Assembly (NCBI GenBank): GCA_965218775.1
Contig: CBDCLS010000006.1
Span: 1-64,000, forward strand
DNA: 64,000 bases
Direction: 5' to 3'
From: CAUZIZ01 sp965218775
GTDB lineage: Bacteria > Acidobacteriota > UBA6911 > RPQK01 > JAJDTT01
Shown here: positions 34,105 to 42,446 of the stretch, piece after piece
How the letters are laid out: each line of letters begins with the position of its first letter
How positions within the stretch are numbered: the stretch's first letter is position 1
Translations under genes and position numbers: made by a program
The notes under the pieces: generated by a model
Databases searched by the model: none
What the model was told of the DNA's origin: nothing
The model's input: the letters and a program-made list of their open reading frames with translations, nothing else

Positions 34105-34613
34105 TGACTTTCTTCTGGGTAGCGAGCGACGGCGCTTCGTACTAAGCGGGAAACGTTGGGGAAGCCAATCGCGTTCAGACCAAGGACAGAAATGAAAGGT
34201 TGCACGGCATTGACCTCCTGGGTCCGTGTTCGCGTGCTCAATAGCGGAGAGGGATTGCAGGTCCAAAACCAAAGTAGACGGTTTACCATCTTGGCTATAC
34301 GGGGGTAGCTCGACCCTCTCAATGTTCAAGCCCACTTCGATGAGTCGCAGGGCAGTCAGGACTAGAGAACGTGACATCTAGCCGTGACGGTGATTCCGGA
34401 GCTCCCGTTCGAGCAACCGGCTTCTCTCAACTGGTTAGAGACTCATAATCAGTTGGATGTTTTCGCCGACGGGAGGCTTTGTTCAAATTGAGACAATCTG
34501 AGAGAGGTTTCACGAGCGAGGAAAGGCACTTGGGTATTTGGATCCGGTGACCTCAACTGTCACTGATCGACACCGCAGGCAACCAATGTCTTTCGCCCGG
34601 ATGCAAGTCAGTC
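34105..34613. other. 509 bp without a recognised gene
   Basis: The first 273 bp are an open extension of the kinase-like frame but show no protein features. The rest has no gene or repeat that I recognise. Confidence 0.4.
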
Positions 34614-35360
34614 CTAGTGCTCCTGCAAAAAGAGAGTAATTTGGAATTGAACTCCCCAGTTGCGGGTCGAATGGGTCAGACCAATCGGGAATGCTGCCTT
34701 GAGTTCCAGCCGTTCTCCTGGACTCAGAATGATCTCCGGAGCTAGAAAGATTTCTGTCTCGCCCTCCGTGAGGTTGGATTCTGCCACCAGCTCCAAGGCC
34801 GGATGAAAGAGGTGACGGGTGGGAAATACCACCGCCGTCGAGTACTCCAGAATGTTTTCGCGGTCACCGTCCCCTTTTCGGAACTCGGCTGCATAGCTGA
34901 AGTTCCCAAACAGAATGCTTCGATCGAGCATCTTGGTTGCAAAAAGACCCATGGCCACTTCCGTCCCCTGGCCGGCCAGCCCCTCGCTACTGTCACCGGT
35001 AGGCGCTCCCACCTCGAAGTTTAGAGCCAGATGAGGTCCTGTCTTTGGTTTAAGCAAACTGGTGCGAAACCCCAGCTCGACGTCCCCCAATCCGTTTCTG
35101 AGCGGTGATCCAGGTGTATCAAGCAGTAGATATGGAATCGACACTTCCAGCTGGGACCAACGTGTGAGAGGTATTTCGATTCCGACTTCGGGGAGACGGT
35201 AGAAATTCTCCCCTCCTCCTAGGCTCAGGTATTGGGGGGTAACGTCCAAAATGAATACCTCCACCGGAGGAGCATACTCGGTGTTAATGGGCTCATATTT
35301 GTGAGCCTGAGACACGGATAGGCAGAGCCCGACAAACAAGATAGGGATAAACTTTCGCAT
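34614..35360 (-). CDS. Outer-membrane beta-barrel protein, transporter-like
   Basis: This 248-aa exported protein has a signal peptide ending VSQA and GGGAAGG before the ATG at 35360. The mature part alternates polar and hydrophobic residues throughout and has the motifs ALNFEVGAPTGDSS and LGGGENFYRLPEVGIEIPLT. It ends in a short strand, FQITLFLQ. The pattern resembles the MetA-pathway/transporter family of small outer-membrane barrels in Proteobacteria and Acidobacteria. No substrate can be assigned. It stands alone. Confidence 0.65.
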   Translation of the reverse strand: MRKFIPILFVGLCLSVSQAHKYEPINTEYAPPVEVFILDVTPQYLSLGGGENFYRLPEVGIEIPLTRWSQLEVSIPYLLLDTPGSPLRNGLGDVELGFRTSLLKPKTGPHLALNFEVGAPTGDSSEGLAGQGTEVAMGLFATKMLDRSILFGNFSYAAEFRKGDGDRENILEYSTAVVFPTRHLFHPALELVAESNLTEGETEIFLAPEIILSPGERLELKAAFPIGLTHSTRNWGVQFQITLFLQEH

Positions 35361-35419
35361 TGGGGCCTTCCCATTGCGGAGATTGTCTGATTTTTGATGA
35401 AGTTCTCAACCGATTGCAG

Positions 35420-35582
35420 CTAGTGCAGCGCGCCACAAGTTTTGAACCAGCGTTCAGCAGCCCCTCGTCGCCGCTGGCGTTGTTTCGCTCGACTCGACCG
35501 ATATGACTCGCTCGCGACGCCTAGCCAGCGACAACGATTGACTACTGTCCCCTGGCTCAGAACTTATGGCGAGCTGCACTAG
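35420..35582. mobile_element. MITE-like palindromic element, family 2 copy 2
   Basis: A 163-bp segment starting CTAGTGCAGCGCGCCACAAG and ending GAACTTATGGCGAGCTGCAC-TAG. It is the inverted counterpart of 18793-18963, with terminal inverted repeats of about 60 imperfect bp. There is no open frame. Confidence 0.75.
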
Positions 35583-35588
35583 TTGGAT

Positions 35589-35987
35589 TCAGTGCCGAAA
35601 GCGAGGGGGAGGTTCGAGAGGATCGGTTGCCCAATCATCTTCAAAGGTCGGCGGCGTTAAGGAGTTGAATGAGGTCGAGGGCCGCATGATCTGGCCAGGT
35701 CCCGGTGCAAGTATTGCTCTAAAACAAAAGTTCAGAGCAATATCGTTCTCGCGACAAGAGCCTGTTGACAGTGTTTGCTGCTGACCCGGGCGGGCGTCAC
35801 GGTGGCATGTTTTCTGCGGGTGCTCGTCTCGCCCCTCTTCGGAGGTGCATGCGGACAAGCAGCTGCAGTCACGACCATGGAAGGGACAGATCGGGAAGAT
35901 CCTGTTGGCCTGCCAGAGTGTACCGGCTGTAGCCGCAGTCGAAAGCACGAGTGCGGCCAGTAGAAAAAAGGCAGCCGCTTGCCTCAT
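35589..35987 (-). CDS. Small exported Cys-rich protein
   Basis: This 132-aa protein has a clear signal peptide (AAAFFLLAALVLSTAATAG). The mature region holds Cys and His clusters (CPFHGRDCSC, SAC, KTCHRD, GSCREND), which suggests disulfides or metal binding in the envelope. I do not recognise the family. The gene stands alone, next to the MITE-like element, which lies just past its stop codon. Confidence 0.55.
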   Translation of the reverse strand: MRQAAAFFLLAALVLSTAATAGTLWQANRIFPICPFHGRDCSCLSACTSEEGRDEHPQKTCHRDARPGQQQTLSTGSCRENDIALNFCFRAILAPGPGQIMRPSTSFNSLTPPTFEDDWATDPLEPPPRFRH

Positions 35988-36206
35988 GTCCTGATCTTAC
36001 CGGAGCTAAAACTCTCTTTCATCTATTCACGGGCCGGCACTGCCGCCACTAGTGCACCAGGGGTGTAGATTATTACACTTTTGGTACGGACGTGTTTATC
36101 TTGAGGCTTCCAGGCAAAACAACCGGCTGCTTCAGGAGCTGGAACATCAATCCACGCGGATGAGCTCCAACACATCCCATTTGGGTGGTCAGGGCTGGCG
36201 AAAGGC

Positions 36207-38969
36207 CTAATCGAGGCCCTCGGCCAGACGCCGCTTGGCCTGGCGAACAGATTGCCGCAGCAGGGGATCGGCGTGCTCGAGGCAGGCGTCCAACTCGGGC
36301 TCCAGAGACGTCAGTCCCAAAGTGCCGATGGTGTAGGCAGCACACGACATGAGCCACGGATCCTCGGTATGAAGGAGGGTCACCAGGGCCTGCTCGGGTG
36401 TTTCAACCTGGGTGCCCAGCAACCGGTCGGCCACTCGGAGGCGCTCTCCTCCATCGACCTGCCGGTCCAGCAAGGGGACCAACAGATCGCGCATCTGCGG
36501 TTTGAGAATGTTGTCCAGCAGCTCCAAGGCGTCGTCGCGGACCCTGGGTTTGTCCGACTGGGCGCCCACGTAGGCGCTGTGAAGGTCGTGTGTGGGGTAA
36601 AGCAGACTGAGGAGACGGAAGATCCGCTCCATTTCCTGTCCCATCGATGTCTGGAGCGCTGGCTGCACGGTCTCGGGATCGACAGCGGTCCGGTGCAAAC
36701 GACTCAAGATCTGGTGAGAGCGGTAATGGCCCATGATTTCAGCCGCCAGCACGGTCTCGACAACTGCGGGGTCGAGAGCCAGCTCGGGGTGTTGGCGGTG
36801 CAGCTGGTTGAGGCTGACGATCAGCCCATGCCTTAGCTGGGGGTTGCCTTCCAGCAGACTCTCGGCTAGCACTCGCTGGGCCGGCGGCGTCCCGATTCGC
36901 AACAGTACGCCGGGAATCTCACGGCGTTGAGCCAGGGCCACGGTGGGATCAAGCAGCTGGTTGCGCAACGGGTCCACGGCGACGTCGCCAAATTGTGCCA
37001 GAGCTGCCCTGGCAGCAGCAGCCCCTTGTGGGTCCCCCAGGAAGTCCAGCAGCTGTGGGATACACGCCTGTTTTCGCAGGTCACCGACGGCTCGGATGGC
37101 CTGACCGGCCACCTCGGGGGCAGGATCTTGTAACAAGACCTGTAACTGCGATTCGAAATAGTCTGGAAGCACCCCGATGAGACGGGCAGCTTCCAACCGG
37201 GTACGCTGGCCCTTGGCACCCTCCTCCCGCACCATCGTCCCGAGCAGGGTTTGCGCTGCCTCCACATTCTGATTCTGTCCGGGGCGCGCCAGGAAAGCCG
37301 CCATTCCCGAACGAACCGAAAAATCAGCCAGATCACCCAGTTCCCGGATAACCTCCAGGGGATCGATGTGGGCGTGGTGGGCCAGGTACAAGAGGGCTTC
37401 GGTACGCACCTCCAGATCTTCATCCTCCACCATCCCTTCGATTTGTGGCAAGGCCCTTCTATCACCCGCCAGGTTGAGGATGGCTATGGCACGGCGTCGC
37501 ACCTGGGCGGACGGATGGCGGATCAGATCACGCACGGCCGGGTGGACGGTCCGCTCCTGGGCCGTCTCTAACAGATCCAGGGCGTAGAGGATCTCCGTGA
37601 CTTCCCCACGCTGTAGTGAATCCAGCAGGATCGCCTGGGTCGATCGATCCAGGATCGGTGCGGCGGCCTGCTCGGCATCGAGTCGATGTTTCTGGATGCT
37701 TTCGCTGAGAGTCGCCACATACTGGCGTTGGGCCACCCAGGCCGCCAAGAGCCAGGCAACCAGCAAGAGAATGCTGATGACGCTGAGCTGTGGGACAGAA
37801 AAATGCAGCCAGGCGGCGAAGATCAGAACAGCGACGCCCCCAAGGCCGTCCCCCAGCCGTAGCAGCACGGTGTCGATGAACGATTTGACCGCCACCTTCT
37901 GGCGGGAAGAGACCGGTAGATAGAGCAACTCCACCGAGGATTTATCGATGGAATAGCGTAATACATTGTCGCTCCCCTTGAGCCAGATCACCATACCCAG
38001 CGTTCCTCCGATAAGCAGCCCCAGAGAGCCGACCAAAAGGGCCACGGGCAGGATGGAAAGGGCCACGACCAGGCCAAGGCGGCGCAGCATCCAAGAGGTC
38101 AGCAGCAGCTGCACCAGCAAGGCCAGGGTGCCGGAGTATCCGTAGAAAGCGCCAAAGAAGGCCGCCAGCTCATCTTTTTGCAGGATGAACTGGCTGGCCA
38201 GGGCCTTGAATTGCCAGGCGGCTATGGTGGTCACCACCGAACCCAGGAGGATCACCAGGGCGGTGGCGCGCAGGTGAGGCGATCCCAGCACCACGCGAAG
38301 ACTCTCCGCCAGGTTGCGAGGACCCTCTCGGTGCCTGGCCGGGTCCTGATCCGCCGCACCGGACACAATCTCTTCCCGTTGTCGCCAAATCAAGGGCACC
38401 AGACTGGCACAAGCCAGGAAGAACAAGGCCATTACCAGCAACAGGCCTTCGGTGCCGAAGCGCTTTGCCAGGGTGTTGGAAAAGAACCCACCAAAGATGC
38501 CACCCAGGATGGCACCGCTGCCGATCAAACCGAACAAACGCTTGGCTGCCCGGGTGGTGAGCACGTAATTGGCCAGGGTCCACGCCTGAGTTGGGGCCAG
38601 CACCCCGAGAATGCCCACCCAGATGTAAAGAACAGGATAGAGCCAGGCCGGCTGGTGCCAGCGCGCCAGCCACCAGAAGCCCAGAGCGTTGAGAGCAAAA
38701 AACAGCAGACTGCCCCCCATTAGACCCGTCACGCTGACCTGGCGTCCCAGTCGAATGTAGAACGCCACTACCAGACCGATGATCAGGGCAATGGCCATAT
38801 CCACATAGGGCAATTGCAGGGCCTGGAAGCGGTCCAGAAAGAGGGCATCCCGGGCCACCTTCCCCACCACCAGGGCGGCGATGATCAAGAACAGGTAGGA
38901 GAACAGGGGCAAGGCGCGACGCAAATCTCCGGGTTGCGCACTGAACAGGCGGATGAGCGGAGAAAGCAT
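36207..38969 (-). CDS. MFS/ATP-ADP-carrier-like membrane protein with HEAT-repeat C-terminus
   Basis: This is a 920-aa protein. The ATG at 38969 has AGGA 9 nt upstream; two in-frame ATGs lie further upstream. About 12 membrane helices (residues 15-410) resemble the nucleotide-transporter (NTT)/MFS group, including LIGSGAILGGIFGGFFSNTL. A cytoplasmic C-terminal half (about 450-920) consists of HEAT-like repeats: RRRAIAILNLAGDRRALPQI, VRTEALLYLAHHAHIDPLEV and VAGQAIRAVGDLRKQACIPQ. MFS-HEAT fusions of this length occur in Acidobacteria and Planctomycetes without known function. It is probably a transporter whose activity is tuned by a scaffold domain. Confidence 0.75.
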   Translation of the reverse strand: MLSPLIRLFSAQPGDLRRALPLFSYLFLIIAALVVGKVARDALFLDRFQALQLPYVDMAIALIIGLVVAFYIRLGRQVSVTGLMGGSLLFFALNALGFWWLARWHQPAWLYPVLYIWVGILGVLAPTQAWTLANYVLTTRAAKRLFGLIGSGAILGGIFGGFFSNTLAKRFGTEGLLLVMALFFLACASLVPLIWRQREEIVSGAADQDPARHREGPRNLAESLRVVLGSPHLRATALVILLGSVVTTIAAWQFKALASQFILQKDELAAFFGAFYGYSGTLALLVQLLLTSWMLRRLGLVVALSILPVALLVGSLGLLIGGTLGMVIWLKGSDNVLRYSIDKSSVELLYLPVSSRQKVAVKSFIDTVLLRLGDGLGGVAVLIFAAWLHFSVPQLSVISILLLVAWLLAAWVAQRQYVATLSESIQKHRLDAEQAAAPILDRSTQAILLDSLQRGEVTEILYALDLLETAQERTVHPAVRDLIRHPSAQVRRRAIAILNLAGDRRALPQIEGMVEDEDLEVRTEALLYLAHHAHIDPLEVIRELGDLADFSVRSGMAAFLARPGQNQNVEAAQTLLGTMVREEGAKGQRTRLEAARLIGVLPDYFESQLQVLLQDPAPEVAGQAIRAVGDLRKQACIPQLLDFLGDPQGAAAARAALAQFGDVAVDPLRNQLLDPTVALAQRREIPGVLLRIGTPPAQRVLAESLLEGNPQLRHGLIVSLNQLHRQHPELALDPAVVETVLAAEIMGHYRSHQILSRLHRTAVDPETVQPALQTSMGQEMERIFRLLSLLYPTHDLHSAYVGAQSDKPRVRDDALELLDNILKPQMRDLLVPLLDRQVDGGERLRVADRLLGTQVETPEQALVTLLHTEDPWLMSCAAYTIGTLGLTSLEPELDACLEHADPLLRQSVRQAKRRLAEGLD

Positions 38970-39249
38970 GGATGACATTCCTACAGGTTTTTTGCCGCTT
39001 TTTACCGAGTGAGGCTCAAGGACAGGATTTCTCATCGCCGATCATGGGCTTTTGAGCGTCGTTTCCTCTCCCCTCCCAGGCCTCGGTAACAGACTGGCCC
39101 TTGTCGATAGTCGGCCACCATACCACCTTCAAGCTTGCTATTATCGTACAACTCTGCCTGGATCGTTTGGTTGATCTCGCGAAGGGACTGGGTCTGACAT
39201 TCTAGAGCAAGGTGTCTTCGGAGCAGCTGGAGCCTCTGTTAGCAACAGA

Positions 39250-40588
39250 GGTTAAGCAACCGTTTTTCTGTAATTTTCTTTAGGGCCTGTAGGGAAGAAT
39301 TGCTCCACTTGTGTTTTCCAGCCGGCCAGGTTCAGGTATTGCCGGCCGGTTAACCACTCCTCGTGTATCTCTGCAAGCACAGCCGAGATGAGCCGCAGCG
39401 CCGACGCTTCGTGGGGAAAGATTCCCACCACCCGGGTTCGTCTCCGGATCTCCCGGTGCAGTCTCTCCAGTCCGTTGATGGTTCGGATCCTTCGCCACCA
39501 GCTCCTCGGAAAATCAAACACTGTCAGCCCTTCATCCACGTTCTCTTCCAGCCAGCTCACGAACTCCGGTGCAATCTTTTCGAACTTCTTGACGACTTTA
39601 CCCTTGAGCTCCTCGGCATCTTCTCGAGACGGGGCATCGAAAATGTCCCGCATGGCCTGGGCGATGCGGGGCTTGTCCTCTTTGCGGCGAGCATATTGTT
39701 GGGCGTTTTTACTCAGGTGAAACTGACAACGGTTCCAGGGCACCGACGGATAAACTGCCCGCCTGGCCGCCTTCAGTCCTTCGTGATCGTCACTGACAAA
39801 CAGCTCGACCCCTCTCAGTCCACGCTTGTGCAGATCTCCCAGAAACCCTCGCCAATGCACCTCCGCTTCACTGATCCTGGTGCTCAGACCCAACACCTCC
39901 CGCGTTCCGAAACGATTGACTCCTATGGCTTTCAGGATGGCCACGTCCTGCACCCTGCCGCCTCTTCGAACCTTCTCGTAGTGGGCATCCAGATACACGA
40001 TCGGATACTCTCCCAGCTCCCGGCTTCGAAACTCTTCCAGCTCTTCGTCCAGCATCCCGGCCACTCTCGAGACCTGGGTGGCCGAGATCTCCAACCCACA
40101 CAGCTGCTCCGTGATCTCGGTGACTTTCCTCGTCGAGACTCCCATCACATACATCTCGGCAATGGCCAGCTTCAGGGCCTTCTCCGAACGGCAACCCCTC
40201 TCCAGCGACTTGGGATAAAACCTCAACCCACGCACCTGTGGAATCTCCAAGTGCAGCTCTCCCACTCGAGTCTGAATCCGCTTGCCTTTGAATCCGTTTC
40301 GATAGCCTCGCCGACTGGCTGTTCTCTCGTACGCTTCCGCTCCCAGAAACTCGCTTCTTTCCAACTGCATGGCCACGTTGAACAGCTTCTCCAGGATTCC
40401 TCGAAAGGCTTCTGTTCCTTCCTCGATCAACTCCGCCAGGATCTCCCGTGGTACTCTCTTTTCCAGGTCTGGGTTCATTTGATTCTCCTTGCCAGATAGA
40501 CGTTTCTGTTTTTGGAGAATCCTGTCCCAGGCCTCTGTCTTTCCGACCCAGGCCTGACCAGAATTTACAGAAAAGAAGTTACGCTACT
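39250..40588 (-). mobile_element. IS256-family insertion sequence, copy 3 (no target duplication)
   Basis: This 1339-bp element has the same ends as copies 1 and 2 and one visible base difference near its right end. The flanks differ: GCAACAGA on the left and GCGGCGGT on the right, so no 8-bp duplication is present. This suggests recombination between this copy and another, or an adjacent deletion. Confidence 0.92.
39252..40478 (-). CDS. IS256-family transposase, copy 3
   Basis: This 408-aa transposase is identical in protein sequence to copy 1 as far as can be read. All catalytic blocks are intact. Confidence 0.95.
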   Translation of the reverse strand: MNPDLEKRVPREILAELIEEGTEAFRGILEKLFNVAMQLERSEFLGAEAYERTASRRGYRNGFKGKRIQTRVGELHLEIPQVRGLRFYPKSLERGCRSEKALKLAIAEMYVMGVSTRKVTEITEQLCGLEISATQVSRVAGMLDEELEEFRSRELGEYPIVYLDAHYEKVRRGGRVQDVAILKAIGVNRFGTREVLGLSTRISEAEVHWRGFLGDLHKRGLRGVELFVSDDHEGLKAARRAVYPSVPWNRCQFHLSKNAQQYARRKEDKPRIAQAMRDIFDAPSREDAEELKGKVVKKFEKIAPEFVSWLEENVDEGLTVFDFPRSWWRRIRTINGLERLHREIRRRTRVVGIFPHEASALRLISAVLAEIHEEWLTGRQYLNLAGWKTQVEQFFPTGPKENYRKTVA

Positions 40589-40692
40589 GCGGCGGTGTGT
40601 TCGTAACGTGGAGGCGAAGCAACAAAGCCATTGCCCCATCCCGTCACCCACGCTGTACTCATCCACTCCAACGCAGTAGTTTGGGAGGCGAC

Positions 40693-41448
40693 ATGAGCTT
40701 CCGACACGGTCTTCTCGCCATCTTCCTGGCCACTGCCTGCAGTACTCCATCCCCCGAGAGTCGAGGCCCGGTCGAAGACGTCGGACAGCTACCGGCGGGT
40801 CGGAAGTCAGCACTGGAAGGGAGAGTGGTCTACCAGGGCTCGGAGATTCCGAAGCCCACCAGAATACGGAACACAACGGACCCCGAGCACTGTGGGCCGT
40901 CCCATACCCTGGAGGACGTTCTCATCTCTGCCGAGCATGGGGGCATTCAGAATGTTGTCGTCTCTCTGGCGGAGGTTCCGATGTCGGAGGAGTCCCGTCT
41001 ACCACCCTCCAGACTGGTGCTGGACAACGCCAGTTGCAGATTCGATCCCCACGTGGCCGTCCTGACAACGGGAAGCATTCTGGAAGCCACCAACAGCGAC
41101 CGGTTCTTCCATTCGGTTCATGTCTACGGGTTGTTCAACATCAACGTCGGCCTGGGTCCTGGACAATCCAAGGTCATCAGGACCCTGAGCCGACCCGGCC
41201 GATTCGTGGTACGCTGCGATGTACATGGCTGGATGAGGGCCTACCTCTGGGTAGAGGATCATCCCTATCATGCTGTCTCCGCAGAGGATGGGAGCTTCAG
41301 GATCGAGGACGTTCCCGCCGGTAGCTACACCCTGAGTGCCTGGCACGAGGTGCTGGGTAGGCAGGAACTCACGGTAGCGTTCCGTGAAGGTGAGGTCTCG
41401 TATTTGAATCTCGTCTATGATCAGGTCTTGCAGTCAACAGGGAGGTGA
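40693..41448 (+). CDS. Lipoprotein with cupredoxin-like and carboxypeptidase-regulatory-like domains
   Basis: This 251-aa lipoprotein starts at the ATG at 40693 (GGGAGG close upstream), with lipobox LATAC. Residues about 40-180 resemble a cupredoxin-type fold: 'TNSDRFFHSVHVYGLFNIN', then GRFVVRCDVHGWMRAYLWVE, where His, Cys, His and Met sit in the order of type-1 copper ligands. The last 70 residues (AEDGSFRIEDVPAGSYTLSA) are a carboxypeptidase-regulatory-like beta-sandwich. It lies 3 bp before another lipoprotein, so both are probably co-transcribed. Proteins of this build often accompany respiratory multihaem systems. Electron transfer or copper binding is likely but unproven. Confidence 0.75.
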   Translation: MSFRHGLLAIFLATACSTPSPESRGPVEDVGQLPAGRKSALEGRVVYQGSEIPKPTRIRNTTDPEHCGPSHTLEDVLISAEHGGIQNVVVSLAEVPMSEESRLPPSRLVLDNASCRFDPHVAVLTTGSILEATNSDRFFHSVHVYGLFNINVGLGPGQSKVIRTLSRPGRFVVRCDVHGWMRAYLWVEDHPYHAVSAEDGSFRIEDVPAGSYTLSAWHEVLGRQELTVAFREGEVSYLNLVYDQVLQSTGR

Positions 41449-41451
41449 ACG

Positions 41452-42222
41452 ATGAATGCTTGCCGTGTTCGCTGGATCGCCGGTTTCCTTTGTATCGTTG
41501 TCCTTGTTCTAGTCGTCCCGGCGTGCCAAGAGACCCGGCGGGAGAGACCGGAAGCCGAGCCCGAGGCGGCGGGACCCAGGTCGCAGCCGGGGACCGAAAT
41601 GTCCATCTACTCTCCTGAACAGCACGACCGCTATTCCGGTCGGTTCATCCTTGAGGCGGGCAAGATCTACCAGGTCGGGACTTTGGAAGATCCTCCCGGT
41701 TGGGACCACATGGGCAATGACGCGGGAAATGTCCGACCTGTGGAGGGGAGCGTCCAGATCGATGTGAACGAGGTCGAGAATACCGGCAGCTTTGTGGCTC
41801 GGCTTCAGGTTCCGAAGGGAGAACTACTGCTCGAAATCCAGCGTTTCCATGAATTCAGCCCCTGTCAGGACGGGGGTATCGCGGCCTACATCTTCGAGCA
41901 CGGTGATTCGGGCTGCGGCGACTCCAACTGGCCCAAGTCTTTTCTGTATGTGGCGGGTTGGGGATACGGCCGGGCTACCCTGAACGGCGAGGCCCTCTAC
42001 CAGGACTATCAGATGCACTTCATGGTAACTCAGGGAATGCGGGATCGAGAGACGCTCAAGATCGACTATCCCATTCTCGACAAGAAGAGCCCGGCCGGAG
42101 AGGTCGACCCGGCGGCCCAGCAGCTGGACTTCTATATCAGGAGTCCGGAAAGAGACGAGCAGAACAACCCGGCTCGTAAGGTCTTCGATCACTTCTTTGC
42201 AATGGAGGTGACCTGGAAGTAG
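41452..42222 (+). CDS. Lipoprotein of unknown function
   Basis: This 256-aa lipoprotein has a signal anchor and lipobox VVPAC, then a Pro/Glu-rich linker. The body is beta-rich, with two near-by Cys (SPCQDGG and DSGCGD) that could form a disulfide, and ends MEVTWK. I do not recognise the family. It starts 3 bp after the cupredoxin-like lipoprotein, and the GGGAGG site for its ATG lies inside the end of that gene. The two products probably act together in the envelope. Confidence 0.7.
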   Translation: MNACRVRWIAGFLCIVVLVLVVPACQETRRERPEAEPEAAGPRSQPGTEMSIYSPEQHDRYSGRFILEAGKIYQVGTLEDPPGWDHMGNDAGNVRPVEGSVQIDVNEVENTGSFVARLQVPKGELLLEIQRFHEFSPCQDGGIAAYIFEHGDSGCGDSNWPKSFLYVAGWGYGRATLNGEALYQDYQMHFMVTQGMRDRETLKIDYPILDKKSPAGEVDPAAQQLDFYIRSPERDEQNNPARKVFDHFFAMEVTWK

Positions 42223-42254
42223 ATCCAGTTTGCCTGTAGATGAGTCCCGGCCCC

Positions 42255-42425
42255 CCACCGCACTGGACTATTCAGGGGAAACTCTGGTCGGGGATAGGGG
42301 AGATCTTGCTGTTGTCCAGCTCGCTCCCACCTTCGTCGTCCTCGACGGCCGGAACTTGGGCCAATACTGCTGACAGGTCAAGTCGTTCGCGGCTCTGTTG
42401 GATGCCGCTGCTTCCGAGACTGCTC
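42255..42425 (+). repeat. Dispersed intergenic repeat R1, copy 2
   Basis: This segment shares GCTCCCACCTTCGTCGTCCT, CGACGGCCGGAACTTGGGC and CAAGTCGTTCGCGGCTCTG in order with 21795-21945. It lies between the convergent lipoprotein and FG-GAP genes. Confidence 0.75.
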
Positions 42426-42446
42426 ACTGCTTACTGATCACTATTC

